Shown here: positions 46,601-58,363 of the stretch, one piece after another
Layout: each line of letters starts with the position of its first letter
Position numbering within the stretch: position 1 is the stretch's first letter
Source: Cristatella mucedo
Taxonomy: Eukaryota; Bryozoa; Phylactolaemata; Cristatellidae
DNA length: 64,000 bases
Direction of reading: 5' to 3'
NCBI GenBank assembly: GCA_009760855.2
Contig: WPIO01000058.1
Location: 1,852,001 to 1,916,000 of the forward strand
Translations under genes and position numbers: made by a program
Notes under the pieces: generated by a model
The model's database searches: none
Told to the model about the DNA's origin: nothing
What the model saw: only the letters and a program-made list of their open reading frames with translations

Positions 46601-46910
46601 GGGTGCAGCTTATCAGCTCTATGCAGTGGCATCGAGGCAGCACTGTGCACTTGCGATCAGCTGATCGACGGTTCGTGAAACTACCGATCGCTTAAAGCGA
46701 TCGGCCGTGCATCGAGCTACGGCGATCACGTTGAGTAGTTCGGTTTTATAGGGGTTTTCAGTGAGTTAAGGTCGCAAGCTGTGGCAACAGCGACGGTACA
46801 AGCGTGTTGCAAATAATCTGGGCTTGCTTAGATACGACACCGAAGCTAAGCTGGTGCATCAGGCTGTAATCCATCTATTAAGTATTACATCTAGGCTCTA
46901 ATTCATCTAG
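43690..46910. other. 3.2 kb with no recognised gene
   Basis: AT-rich, no matching transposon and no convincing coding exon seen. Dense palindromes lie at 46,654-46,704. The longest open frames (45,709-45,975 plus; 46,130-46,357 minus; 46,450-46,650 minus) resemble nothing I know. Confidence 0.5.
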
Positions 46911-46914
46911 AGGT

Positions 46915-47050
46915 AGTAACACGTTTGGCAGACCACCATGGAAGACAGCTCCAAATCTTAGACAGGAATTGGACATGATGACTAGCTGTAGAAGCATATT
47001 TTTTAATAAAGCTTTTAAAATTGAGGCAGCTGTTGCATATGAAACCTTAA
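46915..47050 (-). mobile_element. LINE A small fragment
   Basis: GACATGATGACTAGCTGTAG and AATTGAGGCAGCTGTTG match 1,730-1,795 of the reference copy. Confidence 0.7.
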
Positions 47051-47214
47051 TTTCTTTGGCGTCGTCTGAAAGGCGGCGAAGCGCATGCAACAGCACATCC
47101 CCCCTGGTGATTGCTGGTGGTGTTGGGACGCCACTGCACCATAACATAACAGGGGTCCAGTGCCGACTGCAATTAGTGCAGCTCACAGGCGAACCACACC
47201 AGCAAGTGGAGTAG

Positions 47215-48905
47215 TTGTCGTTTCGCAAGAATCGTGGAAGCAAATTTCACAATCTAGGACCTGCAGAGCTTAAACTTTTGTCGCTAACGGTCTTTAAGCG
47301 GAGGAATGGGACGGCTAATTTATTGTTCCCACATGACCTGAGGGCGCGAACAGGCTGAAACTAGGGCATCAGTTCAGCTAGGTACGAAGGAGCCAAGCCG
47401 TGGCGGGCCTTGTGTGTCAGCGTAAGAACTCTGCTCTGTATCCTATGCTTAACTGGCATCCATCCTTGCTCTTTTAGCATAGGAGGCACGTGCTCAAACC
47501 TCTGGCACTTGAAGACCAGCCTTGCAGCCATATTCATAGTCAGCTGCAATGGCCCAGTTGCTTTCTTTGGTAGCTCAGCCAAAAGCAAATTACAATAATC
47601 AAGCCGAGACGGAACTAAGGAGCTAGTTAAATTTTTTGCAAGCCACTGTGGAATACAGCTCCTAATCTTGGTTACGGATCAGACGTAATGGCTTGCTGTA
47701 GAAGCAGTCTTCTGAATGAAGCTTTTAAAATTGAGGCGGCAGTCGAAAACGACAGCTAAATTTCGAGCACGTTGTGATGGTCGCACAACAGCATCACATA
47801 CTAGAATAACGTAGCCTTTTAATCCTCAATCGTTCAAGCAGAACTTCGTGATCAATGATGTCGAAGGCAGCAGACAGATCTAGCAGAGCTAGGACAGTGA
47901 CATTCCGTCGTCATTGCCACGTAGAATGTCATTGCTAACACGGAGGAGAGCAGTTTCAGTAAGAGTGCTGCCTCTTAAACCCTGATTGAAATGTTTCAGA
48001 GATTTCATTATTTTCAATATGTTCAACCAGTTGCTTAGCAACAATTTTATCAAGAATCTTTGATAAGAACGGAAGAAGGGAAACTGGGCGATAGTTTGCT
48101 AGGACCTCTGTGTCTAATCCAGGCTTTTTAAGAATAGGTCTAACGATTGCCGACTTGAAGGACTTGAGGACGACCCCTCTTTCCAAAGAAGCATTAAAAA
48201 TCTTGGTTATGGCAGGGCTAAGTTGGTCTGCTAGTGAAGACCACAGAGATGAAGGTATAGGGTCTTCAGGAGACGAGCTCTTTTTGCTAGACCTTATTAA
48301 GGCAGCCGCATCACAGGCAGAAACATCAGAGAATCTTTTAAGAAAGGTCACAGGTTGAGGAACGGCGATTGCTTTGGTCGGAGGGGGCTTAATGGAGGCA
48401 CGAATGTGCACAATTTTTTCAGTAAAGAAGGCTGAAAACTTTTCGGCTGAGCCCTTAATATCTAGAGAGTCAGACCTCACAGCATTGGCCAGTAAATGGT
48501 TTACTGTCTTATAAATCTGTTTAGTGTGCGACTGGCAGGAATTCAGCTTTCTAACGAAAAAAGAAGCCGTGGTTTTTTAAGCTTTCGTGTGTAAACACGA
48601 AGGAAGTCTTTAAAATTGACTAGGTCTGCCTCAGACCCCGATTTCTTGAAACGACGTTCTAGCCTGCACTTCACCCGGCGCATCTTAAGAAGTTTTTTGT
48701 AAATTTAAAGGAATCTCCACAACTTTGAACATGGATAGAGCGAACGGGAGCATGCTTGTCAAGAGCACTCTTGAGTGTCATGTTCATAGCATCAGTGAGG
48801 GTATCGAGGCTGCCGGTCGGGTCTGAATGCAGATCAAGAAGACCTGCATCACAAACAGATTTCAAAAACCTGTCCACGTCAATGCTTTGTAAGTTACGAC
48901 AACGC
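47215..48905 (-). mobile_element. LINE A copy, RT region
   Basis: Very similar to 1,260-3,330. On the minus strand: RT N-terminal frame 47,956-48,480 (ANYRPVSLLPFLSKILDKI), an internal deletion near 47,825 that removes the middle RT including the catalytic box, and the C-terminal frame 47,361-47,588. Truncated at about 48,905 in the endonuclease/RT junction. Confidence 0.85.
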
Positions 48906-49680
48906 AGCTGCAAACATTGCTTCAAATTTCGCGTAGCTGCACATAGAGCAATGTAGCTCTATATGAACAGGTGCCAAATGTGAGTCAAATGCTAACTAGC
49001 TATGTGTATTCTCCCGAGAATTACTGAGTATAAGCAATTTCTCCGAGATTCGCTTAGTTTAGTAGCGGAATCTGATCGGTAGTTCTTTCAAGTATGTTTA
49101 AGCAGGGTTCCTTGATTCGCAAAGGTTTAGCTGGAAAATTTCCTGGACATCGATTCTTTTTTGCTAAGCATGCTTTATAATTCCTCTGGCAGTGCATGCT
49201 TTATAACCGTCCTAATCTAAAGGTTTGCCCGTGGTTACAATGCTCACAAAATAGTCAAGAGTAATCAGACAAGATCATGATGACCAGCAGCGGTCATCAG
49301 CAAGTCTAACACTTCCGACACAATTATTATGAATTCGTGGCAATGGCTTCTGAACTAAGGTCCTTTATCCTTGACACAGCCCTCGTAGCTCCGCCGGTCC
49401 TTGCCGACGGTGTGCTACAAGAGAACTAACAAAACTGGCGCCTCGGAAGTGCTGCATCCTCGATACGCGAAGTTGTTTCGGCCTATAGTGGTAGAACACA
49501 GCAGCAATAAAAAGCAGAATATCGTAACATACAAAGTTAATATACTACGCATACAGTCCTGTCCATTCTATAGCCAAAGAGAGACGTGAGTGCAAACACT
49601 ATCCTTAGCATGCAACCCACTTCAGAGCTCAAACCACAACAAACTAATTAATATATATGATAAATCCTGCTATGTTTTGT
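48906..49680. other. No feature recognised
   Basis: No gene or repeat recognised. Confidence 0.5.
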
Positions 49681-49866
49681 AAGGTATCTCCGTTTGTAAC
49701 TTCACAAAGCTACACAGACTATGTTGACGTTGCACAGGAGTTTTTTATAGCGAACTCAAAGCCTAAGTGGCTTTTGGTACGAATTCGCTTGCCGACTGAC
49801 TTCATCACGTGTGACAAAGAGGTGAGAAACAAAGAGGTGAGAAAGCTTAGTCGGGATAGCATTTGA
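49680..49866 (-). mobile_element. LINE A 3' UTR fragment
   Basis: TTTTGGTACGAATTCGCTTG and flanks match 1,060-1,170. It lies back to back with the plus-strand LINE A that follows. Confidence 0.7.
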
Positions 49867-49929
49867 TGTATCGAGTGGCTCGGCAGCTCCTGTATGTTGC
49901 AACTCATGGACTGCCAATAATCTCTACGG

Positions 49930-52900
49930 TTAACATATTTTGAGCGTGACAGGCCGTTACTGATTGCTGGAGACTTCAATATTCACGTTGACACCCTTAG
50001 CAATATCCAGGTCCGCTCATCTCTTGACTGTCTGGAGAATTTTGGTTAGGTCCAACACGTTAATCATACCACCCACGACGGTGGCCATATTCTAGATCTC
50101 GTGATCACTAAGGATGTGCTCCCCACTGACCTTGTGGTGTGCCCACTGACCCTCACAGATCATTGTTCGGTCTCATTTACTGTCTTGCTCCCTTGTACGT
50201 ACAGGGTAATATCGAACTTGGCAGGCCACGTCACTTGCAAAGCTTTGAAATAGACCCATTTTTAAAATCTGTTTGTGATGCAAGTCTTCTTATATAACAA
50301 TAATAATGCACTTGATAAAGTGCCCTCAATGAATCTCTCTCTAGGCGCTTTACATTTGCTGCAAAGGGGAATGCAATTGAATGGTGAGTAAAATCATGCT
50401 TGATAAACAAAAAAAAATAAATAACATGGTTAGGGGTAACCTACACAGGGTCAGCATGCAAATGTGGTTAGTGGCAGCATGCACAGTGTCAGCACGCATA
50501 AGCACATCAAGGACGAATCACAAGGACCGTCTAAATGCTGTCCTAAATAGGAGTGTTTTTAAATTCTTTTTAAATGTGGTCAGGTCAGGGGATGTTCTGA
50601 CGCAGGTCGGGAGGAAGTTCCAGGCTTTGGGAGCATACGAACTAAATGCACGGTCTCCAAAAGATTTGAGGTTTGTACGAGGTATTTGTAGACTGTTGGA
50701 TTCCGAAAAGCGGGTAGTAAGATGCTTGGCCTGATAGGGTAGTATATCTGAAAGATAGGCTGGAGCCATAGAATGAAGTGACCTAAAAGTGAGCGACAAA
50801 ACTTTAAAGTCTATCCGTTGCCTGACTGGTAGCCAGTGCAGGTCGGGGAGAAGTGGTATGATATGGCAGCTGCAACGCTCACGACAGACAAGCCTAGCTG
50901 CAGAGTTTTGCCCAAGCTGTAATTGCCTGATCGCGCATGCTAGTAGGCCAGTAAGCAGTGAGTTGCAGAAGTCGAGACGGGATGTCACGAATGCATGGAC
51001 CAACTTGGTCGTGGTATCCTTATCTAAACAAGCCCAAATTTTAGCAATCTTATGAAGCTGACAATAGGCAGATTTGACTGTAGAGCTGATGTGGTCGTCT
51101 AACGAGAGGTCACTTTGGAATATGACACCTAGATTTCGAGCTGATTCAACTGGAGATATGCTTGCAGAGCCAATTTTGAGAGTCAGCCTTTCCAATTTGT
51201 GAGTCACACTGGGTTAGCCCATGACTAGTAAGTTATTGCATCGTCATTTAGTTTTAGAAAATTTGCTGCCATCCATGTGCGTATGTCATCAATACATGCA
51301 GCAAGTAAATTGAGAAAATTTAAGGTGCTCGAAGGCTGGGAGGGATCAAAGCAGAGGTACAACTGAGTGTTATCCACATAGAAGTGAAAGCCTAGATTGT
51401 GCTTGGCAATCACATCAGCAAGAGGGAGAGTATAAACCGTGAAAAGGACCGGACCTAGCACGGAGCCCTGGGGTACTCCATATTTCAGAGGTACTTCAGA
51501 TGATCTTTGTCCATTCACGTCAATACTCTGGAGTCTCCCACTGAGATAGAACCTAAACCACTGCAGAGTAGTGCCAGTGATGCCCAGGCGAGATGAGAGG
51601 TGCTCTAGAAGAACTTTGTGATCGATGGTATCAAAAGCTGCCGAAAGATCGAGTAAAACCAGCAGAGACACTCTACCCATGTCTGCATTCCTAAGTAGGT
51701 CATTCTATACCCTAAGCAATGCTGACTCTGTGGAGTGATTAGCTCTAAAGCCAGACTGGAACTTACTAGCAAGATATGCACTAAGACTCAACCGGCAGCC
51801 TCGATACCCTCACAGATGCAGTGAACATGACACTCAGGGGGGCTCCTGACAAGCATGGTCCCGTGCATTCTCTATGGATGTATAGAGTCGTGGAGATTCC
51901 TTTCAATTTACAAAAACACTCCCAAAGATGTGTCGGGTTAAGCACAGGCTTGAACGTCGTTTCAATAAATCGGGGTCTGGTGCAAAGCTAGTCAATTTCA
52001 AAGGCTTCCTTCGAGTTTACACTCCGAAGTTTAAAAAAGCCAGGGCTTCGTTTTTCACTCAAAAGCTGAAATCCTGCCAGTCGGACCCTAAACCGATTTA
52101 TAAGACTAAACCATTTACTGGCCAATGCTGAGAGGTCTGACTCCCCAGATATTAAGGGCTCAGCCAAAAAGTTTTCAGCCTTCTTTATTCAAAATTCAGT
52201 GCACATTCGTGCCTCCATAAAGCCCCCTCCGACTAAAGCAATTGCAGAATCGCAACCTGTGACCTTCCTTTAAATGCTTTCCGAGGTTTCTGCATGCGAC
52301 GTGGCTACCTTAATAACGTCTAGCAAAAAGAGCCCGTCTCCTGAAGACCCTATACCATTATCTCTGTGGTCTTCACTGGCACACCAACGTAATCCTGCCA
52401 TAACCGAGATTTTTAATGCTTCTTTGGGAAAGGGGGTCGTCGCCAAGTCCTTCAAATCGGCAATCGTTAAACGCATACTTAAAAAGCCTAGATTAGACAC
52501 AGAGGTCCATGCAAACTATCGTTCAGTTTCTATTCTTCTTTTCTTGTCAGAGATTCTTGAAAAAATTGTTGCTAAGAAGCTGGTTGACCTACTTGAAAAG
52601 AATGAAATGTCAGAAACATTTCAATCAGGGTTCAAAAGGCAGCACTCAATTGAAACTGCTCTCCTCCGTGATAACAATGACATTTCACATGGAAACGATG
52701 ACGGGAATGTCTACTATCACTACCCTAGTTCTGCTTGATCTATCAGCTACCTTCGACACCATTGATCACGATGTTCGACTTGAACGATTGAGAACAATTA
52801 TCGGTCTGTCATTCAAGGCTCAGGCGTGGTTCAAATCGTACTTGTCTGATCCTTTTCAATCCCAGTCGTGTGGGAGTCAGGTCTCACATACGAGATGGGT

Positions 52901-54075
52901 CACGTGTGGAAACCCTCGAGAGTCCATAGTCGGTCCCTTGCTGTTTTTCATGTATACTCAAACCTTGTTAAAAACGATTAAGGCCCCTGGAATGGGATAT
53001 CACTTTAATGTTGACGATACTCAGCTGTATTTGCTATTCAAAACGTCAGAAACTGCTGCAGCAACTGAAAAACTGAATGCTTGCCTTGCCGACATTCGAT
53101 CCTGGAGGTCAGAAAACTTCTTGAAACTAAATGGTGATAACACTTAACTGCTGCTAGTAGGACACCCTAAGCGAGTGGCTGGATTAAAAGGTTACGCTAT
53201 TCTAATAGGTGATGCTGTTGTGCGACCATCCCCACGTGCCTAAGAGGTGTCATTTTTAGGTTTAGTTTTTTAGGTGTCGTTTTCGACAGCTGCCTCAATT
53301 TTAAAAGTTTCATTCAGAAAACTCCTTCTGCAGCTAGCCATTAAGTCCGATCCCTAACCAAGATTAGGGGCTGTATTCCACAGTGGCTTGCGAAAACTTT
53401 AGGTAGCTCCTCAGTTCCGTCTCGGCTTGAACATTGTAATTTGCTTTTGGCTGGGCTACCAAAGAAAGCAACTGGGCCATTGCAGCTGACTATGAACATG
53501 GCTTAAGGCTGGTCTTCAAGTCCCAGAGGTTTGAGCACGTGTCTCCTTTGCTAAAAGAACTAGGATGGATGCCAGTTGATAGGGTACAGAAGAGAGTTCT
53601 TACAAACAAACAAGGCCCGCCACGGCTTGGCTCCTTCGCACCTAGCTGAACTGATGCCCTGGTTTCAGCCTGTTCTCGCCCTCAGGTCCTGTGTGAACAA
53701 TAAATTAGCTGTTCCATTCCTCCGCTTAAAGGCCATTGGCGACAAAAGCTTTAGCTCTGCAGGTCCTAGATTGTGAAATTTGCTCCCACAATTCTTACAC
53801 AACGACATCTACTCTCCTGCTGCCGACTGTAGCACATCTTTTTCAGCGGTCCTGAACGGCTACTTCTATGCTACTCACTACCTCAACTGCTCCCCTGACT
53901 CTGCTATGCTTCCCACTTAGTCTTGGTTGTATGAGACGAAGTCTGTTGGCTACCGAATGCGTACCGAAAGCTGCGTAGGCTGTGAGCAAACTATACAAAA
54001 CTCTCCTTCGTAACACCCTCGTAGTCTTTATGACTTTGTGGAGTTACAGACGGAGATACATAACATAACATAAGC
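49930..54075 (+). mobile_element. LINE A, plus strand, interrupted by LINE B
   Basis: Endonuclease C-terminus (ATTGCTGGAGACTTCAATAT, GDFN motif, near 49,965) to 50,295, LINE B to 51,773, then RT (51,780-53,560) and 3' UTR ending in CATAACATAACATAAG. RT motifs: LLDLSATFDTIDHDVRLERL, then YHFNVDDTQLYLLF, where the catalytic box reads NVDD instead of YADD. Frames broken near 52,270, 52,740, 53,147 and 53,500. Confidence 0.88.
50296..51771 (-). mobile_element. LINE B nested in LINE A (copy f)
   Basis: 1,476 bp, minus strand. Target duplication ATAT (50,292-50,295; 51,774-51,777), weak because short. The RT frame at 51,225-51,680 has VLLDLSAAFDTIDHKVLLEH, GVPQGSVLGPVLFTVY and FHFYVDNTQLYLCF, so the YADD box is YVDN. 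A frameshift follows NDDAITY. The RT C-terminal frame is at 50,518-51,207. The 3' hairpin and a short ATT-type tail are at the left end. The 5' end coincides with that of copy i (58,364). Confidence 0.9.
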
Positions 54076-55592
54076 CGGTTCATATAGCCTCCTAACGTTT
54101 GAATACCACGGAAATTATAGTAGTATCTTCTGTGCATGAAATTCCACTTTTATCAAAGCACGGAATAAAACCCCAATTTGTAGTGGTATTCAGCTGTGCA
54201 AACTTTAGACTTTGTCAATGACCTGGGGATCACATATAAAAGCAGAAGAAATTCTGGGCTACAAAGTCAATAAAACTACCCCTGCCCTCTCAACTGCACA
54301 CACAAAATAGAGGGGCCACAAACCTATTCAGACACCGAAGGAAGGATCGCAGACTGAGCCTAAGCAAGCAGCTTGTTTGTGTGCTTTTTTAAATTTCTTT
54401 TTTAAATGTCTGCCCTTCGCTGCAGTTTTGAAAACTAGAGTAAAATAAAACACACTTGTTTAGCCTCTGCAGACGAATACTGCAATAAAGACTCCCTATG
54501 TCCTGATCATGCTCCAAGACAACAAAACTCAAATTTCCAATGACTACAATATAGCCTAGGCAAAGCGTCATTTAGAAAAATAGTCTTGACGAACATTTGT
54601 CTCACAGATCTGCTTAATAAAGAAACTGCAGCGAATTGTAGCCTTTATTGCATCAATAACAAATAGCATTTCATGCTGCAGCAGTAGCAAAAAATGATCG
54701 CTCAGATGCTAATTAAGTCGTACACACAAGTACACTGTAGGCGAAAATACCCAAGAAATTAGGCAAAAACATGGCATTGTAATAGTGGCGTTAAAAAAGA
54801 TCAATCAGTCGAAATTTGAAAAACTGCGATGCCGAATCACTATTTGGGTTAATTAATACAATCCCCTTTTGGGTTAATGCAAGCCCGGCTAAATCATCAT
54901 CCTTTACATTCACATATACATGTAAATGAACAAACACTGATATACTCGTATGCATACACACCCAGAAACGAGCTATGGCTGATTACCATATAGAACCGGA
55001 TTCCAAAAAAAAATCAAGAGAACCAATCACGTGAGCTTATATAGTGTTGACAATCATTCAGGCAAGGCTACGTTCAGGCATCGCCGAAAGCCACGTGTCA
55101 TGGAATGGCAACTCCACGAACTTCTCTTTACACTACGATCTAAAACCATCCAAATGAGCAGGACTACTAAAATAGCCGAGCAGCCGACAACTTGACTTCA
55201 AGTGACACTTCTGTGTGGCTTTAGCAAGCATGCAAATGCTATATTTTCAAACAGATCCTCCACTTATACAAGAAAATATACCTTTCTTGGCACCAACAGA
55301 TCAAGAGTACACAACCAACTTCATTTAAAATCCAAGATCGATCCAGTGATTAAACCTCTGGTAATGGACTGGCGAATTTTTCAGTAGATACATTCCAGTA
55401 CATATACCCTAAGAGGGGGAGGCACCTCGGCAGCTCTTCAGGCTCTACACCGTGTTACAAGACTTAAGACTTATGCTGCATGACACGTTTGAGAGCGTAG
55501 CAGGAGTAGCAGCTGCTGCGAGATGGCAGGTTGGCTTAATGCTGCTCAGCCTACTAGCAGCAAGCACAACACTGCGAGCCCACCAAGAATAA
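54076..55592. other. No feature recognised
   Basis: AT-rich sequence downstream (on the minus strand) of the BtpA exon. May hold its 3' UTR. No other gene or known repeat seen. Confidence 0.5.
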
Positions 55593-55795
55593 TTATGTAT
55601 ACCTGCTATGTCGAAGTCCGTTCACCTTGTCCATGAATGTGAGCACTTTTTCTCCATCAACAGGGCCAGTCCAGTTGCCACCGATTTTGAAGTAGGATCC
55701 TATTATGAGACCGTCGGCGGCCACATAGTCATTGACGTTTTCCAAAGTAACGCCAGAGCCCACTAGCACGGGAATTTCCACCGAAGTCTTCACAG
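55593..55795 (-). CDS. Last exon of a BtpA-family protein gene
   Basis: Follows a good acceptor (TTTCTATTTAG) and starts in phase 2, so it is not a first exon. Encodes 66 residues: SVEIPVLVGSGVTLENVNDY, then AADGLIIGSYFKIGGNW, then GEKVLTFMDKVNGLR and stop. This is the C-terminal end of the BtpA/SgcQ TIM-barrel family (Pfam BtpA), which includes the animal mitochondrial protein F13E9.13. The two Gly-rich loops (GSGVT and ADGLIIGS) form the phosphate-binding site of such barrels. Function in animals is not established. Upstream exons were not found up to 56.2 kb, where LINE sequence starts; they may be farther right or lost. Confidence 0.8.
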
Positions 55796-56275
55796 CTAAA
55801 TAGAAAGCATGATATAAACGTCAAAAAGAGCTTCGAAGAGCAGAAAAAATCGTAAAATGTACGCAAACGTTAGCCAAGCAGGGATGAAACGGGAATACTT
55901 GACCCGGGCGACTTGCTACGAAGCTACCCTAAAGCTGCTGTAACCGGAAGCCAGGAAGGCCAGGCCTGGAAAGCATGAAGCTCAAAACTTTTAGGCTACA
56001 ACAGATGAGCAGCAAAAGAAGGGAAGTCTTGCTAGCTACCACTTGCAGTATATTAACAATGTATCTGAGTTTGGCTACCATTCTGCGACGGCTACGGACT
56101 AGCCATGTTAGTCTCTGGCCTTTGCAACCAAATCGGACATTCTTGCCATAAAGTGAAGAGATGGCAATGGCTGCTCTTCAGTATTATGCCCACTGAGGCA
56201 TGGTTCTTGCCAACTTCCAACGAGCCTGGAGTAGCACAACAGTCCAATGTTTGCGTGCATTTGATCGGCTCTTAC
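55796..56275. other. Upstream of BtpA exon, no exon recognised
   Basis: No further BtpA coding sequence or repeat found in either strand. Confidence 0.5.
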
Positions 56276-56635
56276 TTACTGCACCTGGAAAGAGATTAAG
56301 TTCTCTCAGGGTGATATACAAGTGTACTACCATTATTGAATGCCCAGGTATGACGAGTCCAGCGAGTAATTGCGAAAATGGGAGGTTCAAAGTTGTGATT
56401 CGTCCTTGATGTGCTTATGCGTGCTGACACTGTGCATGCTGCCACTAACCACATTTGCATGCTGACCCTGTGCATGTCACCCGTAACCATATTATTCATT
56501 TCGTTGGTTTTCAAGCATGATTTTACTTACCATTCAATTGCATTTCACTTTACAGCAAATGTAAAGCGCCTAGAGAGAGAGTTCTCTGATGGTGCTTTAT
56601 CAAGTGAATTATTATTATTATTATTATAAAGTTAC
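56276..56635 (+). mobile_element. Two LINE B 3' pieces
   Basis: 56,276-56,325 holds a solo hairpin (CTGGAAAGAGATTAAGTTCT). 56,395-56,635 is a LINE B 3' UTR with hairpin (AGCGCCTAGAGAGAGAGTTC) and ATT tail at 56,609-56,626. Confidence 0.75.
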
Positions 56636-56730
56636 TTTACCTCAATAAATTTAGCATGAGATACTGTAATTGTGTGCATGTCGCATTTTTTTCCATTTTG
56701 TTTCTTGTTTTGACCAGTGTGTATACTGTT

Positions 56731-56890
56731 GGTGAGCCGTAATGGCTCACTAGGGAAGGCGGTTGCTTTTCACGACCTCGGCCCCGAGATCGTGGGTTCG
56801 AATCCTGTAGTCTGCGATCCTTTATCGCCACTGCAAGCGGTGGTAATAGCCGCCAAGGCTCTTCTACCAAAATAGGCTGTTCAATAAGCT
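56731..56890 (+). mobile_element. tRNA-derived SINE
   Basis: GAGCCGTAATGGCTCACTAG, B box GGTTCGAATCC near 56,795, TTTATCGCCACTGCAAGCGG hairpin, then AAAATAGGCTGTTCAATAAG and T-rich tail. Confidence 0.88.
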
Positions 56891-56973
56891 TGTATTTTTT
56901 TGGTAACAGCAGCGTTCGAAAATAATCTGAAATGCAGGTGCATATGTCTTGGCAGCTACCTATCCGTACAAAT

Positions 56974-57122
56974 ACTTTTGCTTTTGGGTGTATATATATA
57001 TATATATATATATACTTATATATTTCTATATATATACTTATATATTTCTATATATATACTTATATATATTTCTATATATATATATATATATATATTCAAA
57101 AGCAAAAGTGTATATATATATA
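56974..57122. repeat. TA microsatellite enclosed by 13-bp inverted repeat
   Basis: ACTTTTGCTTTTG (56,974-56,986) and CAAAAGCAAAAGT (57,097-57,109) are perfect inverted arms around TA and TATTTC runs. It abuts the start of LINE B copy h. Confidence 0.9.
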
Positions 57123-57129
57123 AAGGGAG

Positions 57130-58212
57130 AGAGCTTTGCTTGGATCCCTCCCAGCCTTCGAGCACCTCAAATTCTCTAAACTCACTTGCTGCATGTATTG
57201 ATGACATACCCACATGGATGGCAGCAAACTTTCTAAAACTAAACGATGATAAAACTAACTTACTAGTTATGGGCTAACCCAATGTGATTCAGATATTGGA
57301 AAGGCTGACATTCAAAATTGGCTCTGCCAGCATATCTCCTGTTGAATCAGCTCGAAATCTAGGTGTCATGTTCCAAAATGACCTCTCGTTAGATGACCAC
57401 ATCAGCTCCACAGTCAAATCTGCCTACTTTCAGCTTAATAACATTGCTCAAAGTCGGGCGTGTTTAGATAAGGATACCACTTCCAAGCTGGTCTGTGCAT
57501 TCGTGACATCTCGTCTCGACTTCTGCAACTCACTACTTACTGGCCTAACGGCATGTGCGATCAGGCTATTGCAGCTGGTGCAAAACTCTGCAGCTAGGCT
57601 TGTCTGTCGTGAGCGTTGCAGCTGCCATATCATACCACTTCTCACCGACCTGTACTGGCTACCAGTAAAGCAACGGATTGGCTGCAAGAATTTATCGCTC
57701 ACTTTCAGGTCACTACATTCTTTGGCTCCAGCCTATCTCTCAGATCTACTGCCCCACCAGGCCAAGCATCGTACTACCTGGTTTTCGGAATCCAACAGTC
57801 TAGAAATACCTCGTACAAACCTCAAATCCTTTGGAGACCGTGCATTTAGTTCGTATGCTCCCAAAGCCTGGTACGCCCTCCCGACTTGCATCAGAACATC
57901 CCCTGCCTTGACCACATTTAAAAAGAACTTAAAAACCCGCCTACTTAGGACAGCCTTTAGTTGGTCCCTGTGATTCGTCCTTCATGTGCTTATGCATGCT
58001 GACACTATGCATGCTGCCACTAACCTCATTTGCAAGGTGACCCTGTGCAGGTCACCCCTAACCATGTTATTCATGTTGTTTATCAAGCATGATATTACTC
58101 GCCATTCAATTGCATTTCCCTTTGCAGCCAATGTAAAGCGCCTAGAAAGAGATTGAGTTTCCTGAGGGCGTTTTATCGAGTGCATTATTATTATTATTAT
58201 TATTATTATTAG
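57130..58212 (+). mobile_element. LINE B (copy h), 5'-truncated
   Basis: Begins just after the RT catalytic region (GGATCCCTCCCAGCCTTCGA). Here the reading continues correctly through LKLNDDKTNLLVMG, unlike copies f and i. The C-terminal frame 57,284-57,973 has RNLGVMFQNDLSLDDHIS and LDFCNSLLTGL. Ends with hairpin and ATT tail (58,187-58,211). Confidence 0.9.
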
Positions 58213-58363
58213 AGAGAGAGTGAGAGAGCTGATGTTTTGCCAAGCAGAAAATGTATTAACTTGGCTTATACTGTTTTGTTTTCTGTACAGGTTAGATACG
58301 CATTATTTAGCGTATACTTTGCAAAGTGTATACACCTAACGATCAGGTCGAGGGCTCGAGTTC

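Noticed and set aside
55593..55795. Bacterial contamination or horizontal transfer for the BtpA sequence
   Set aside because: It starts at a splice acceptor in phase 2 and is embedded in host repeats; the family is known in animals.
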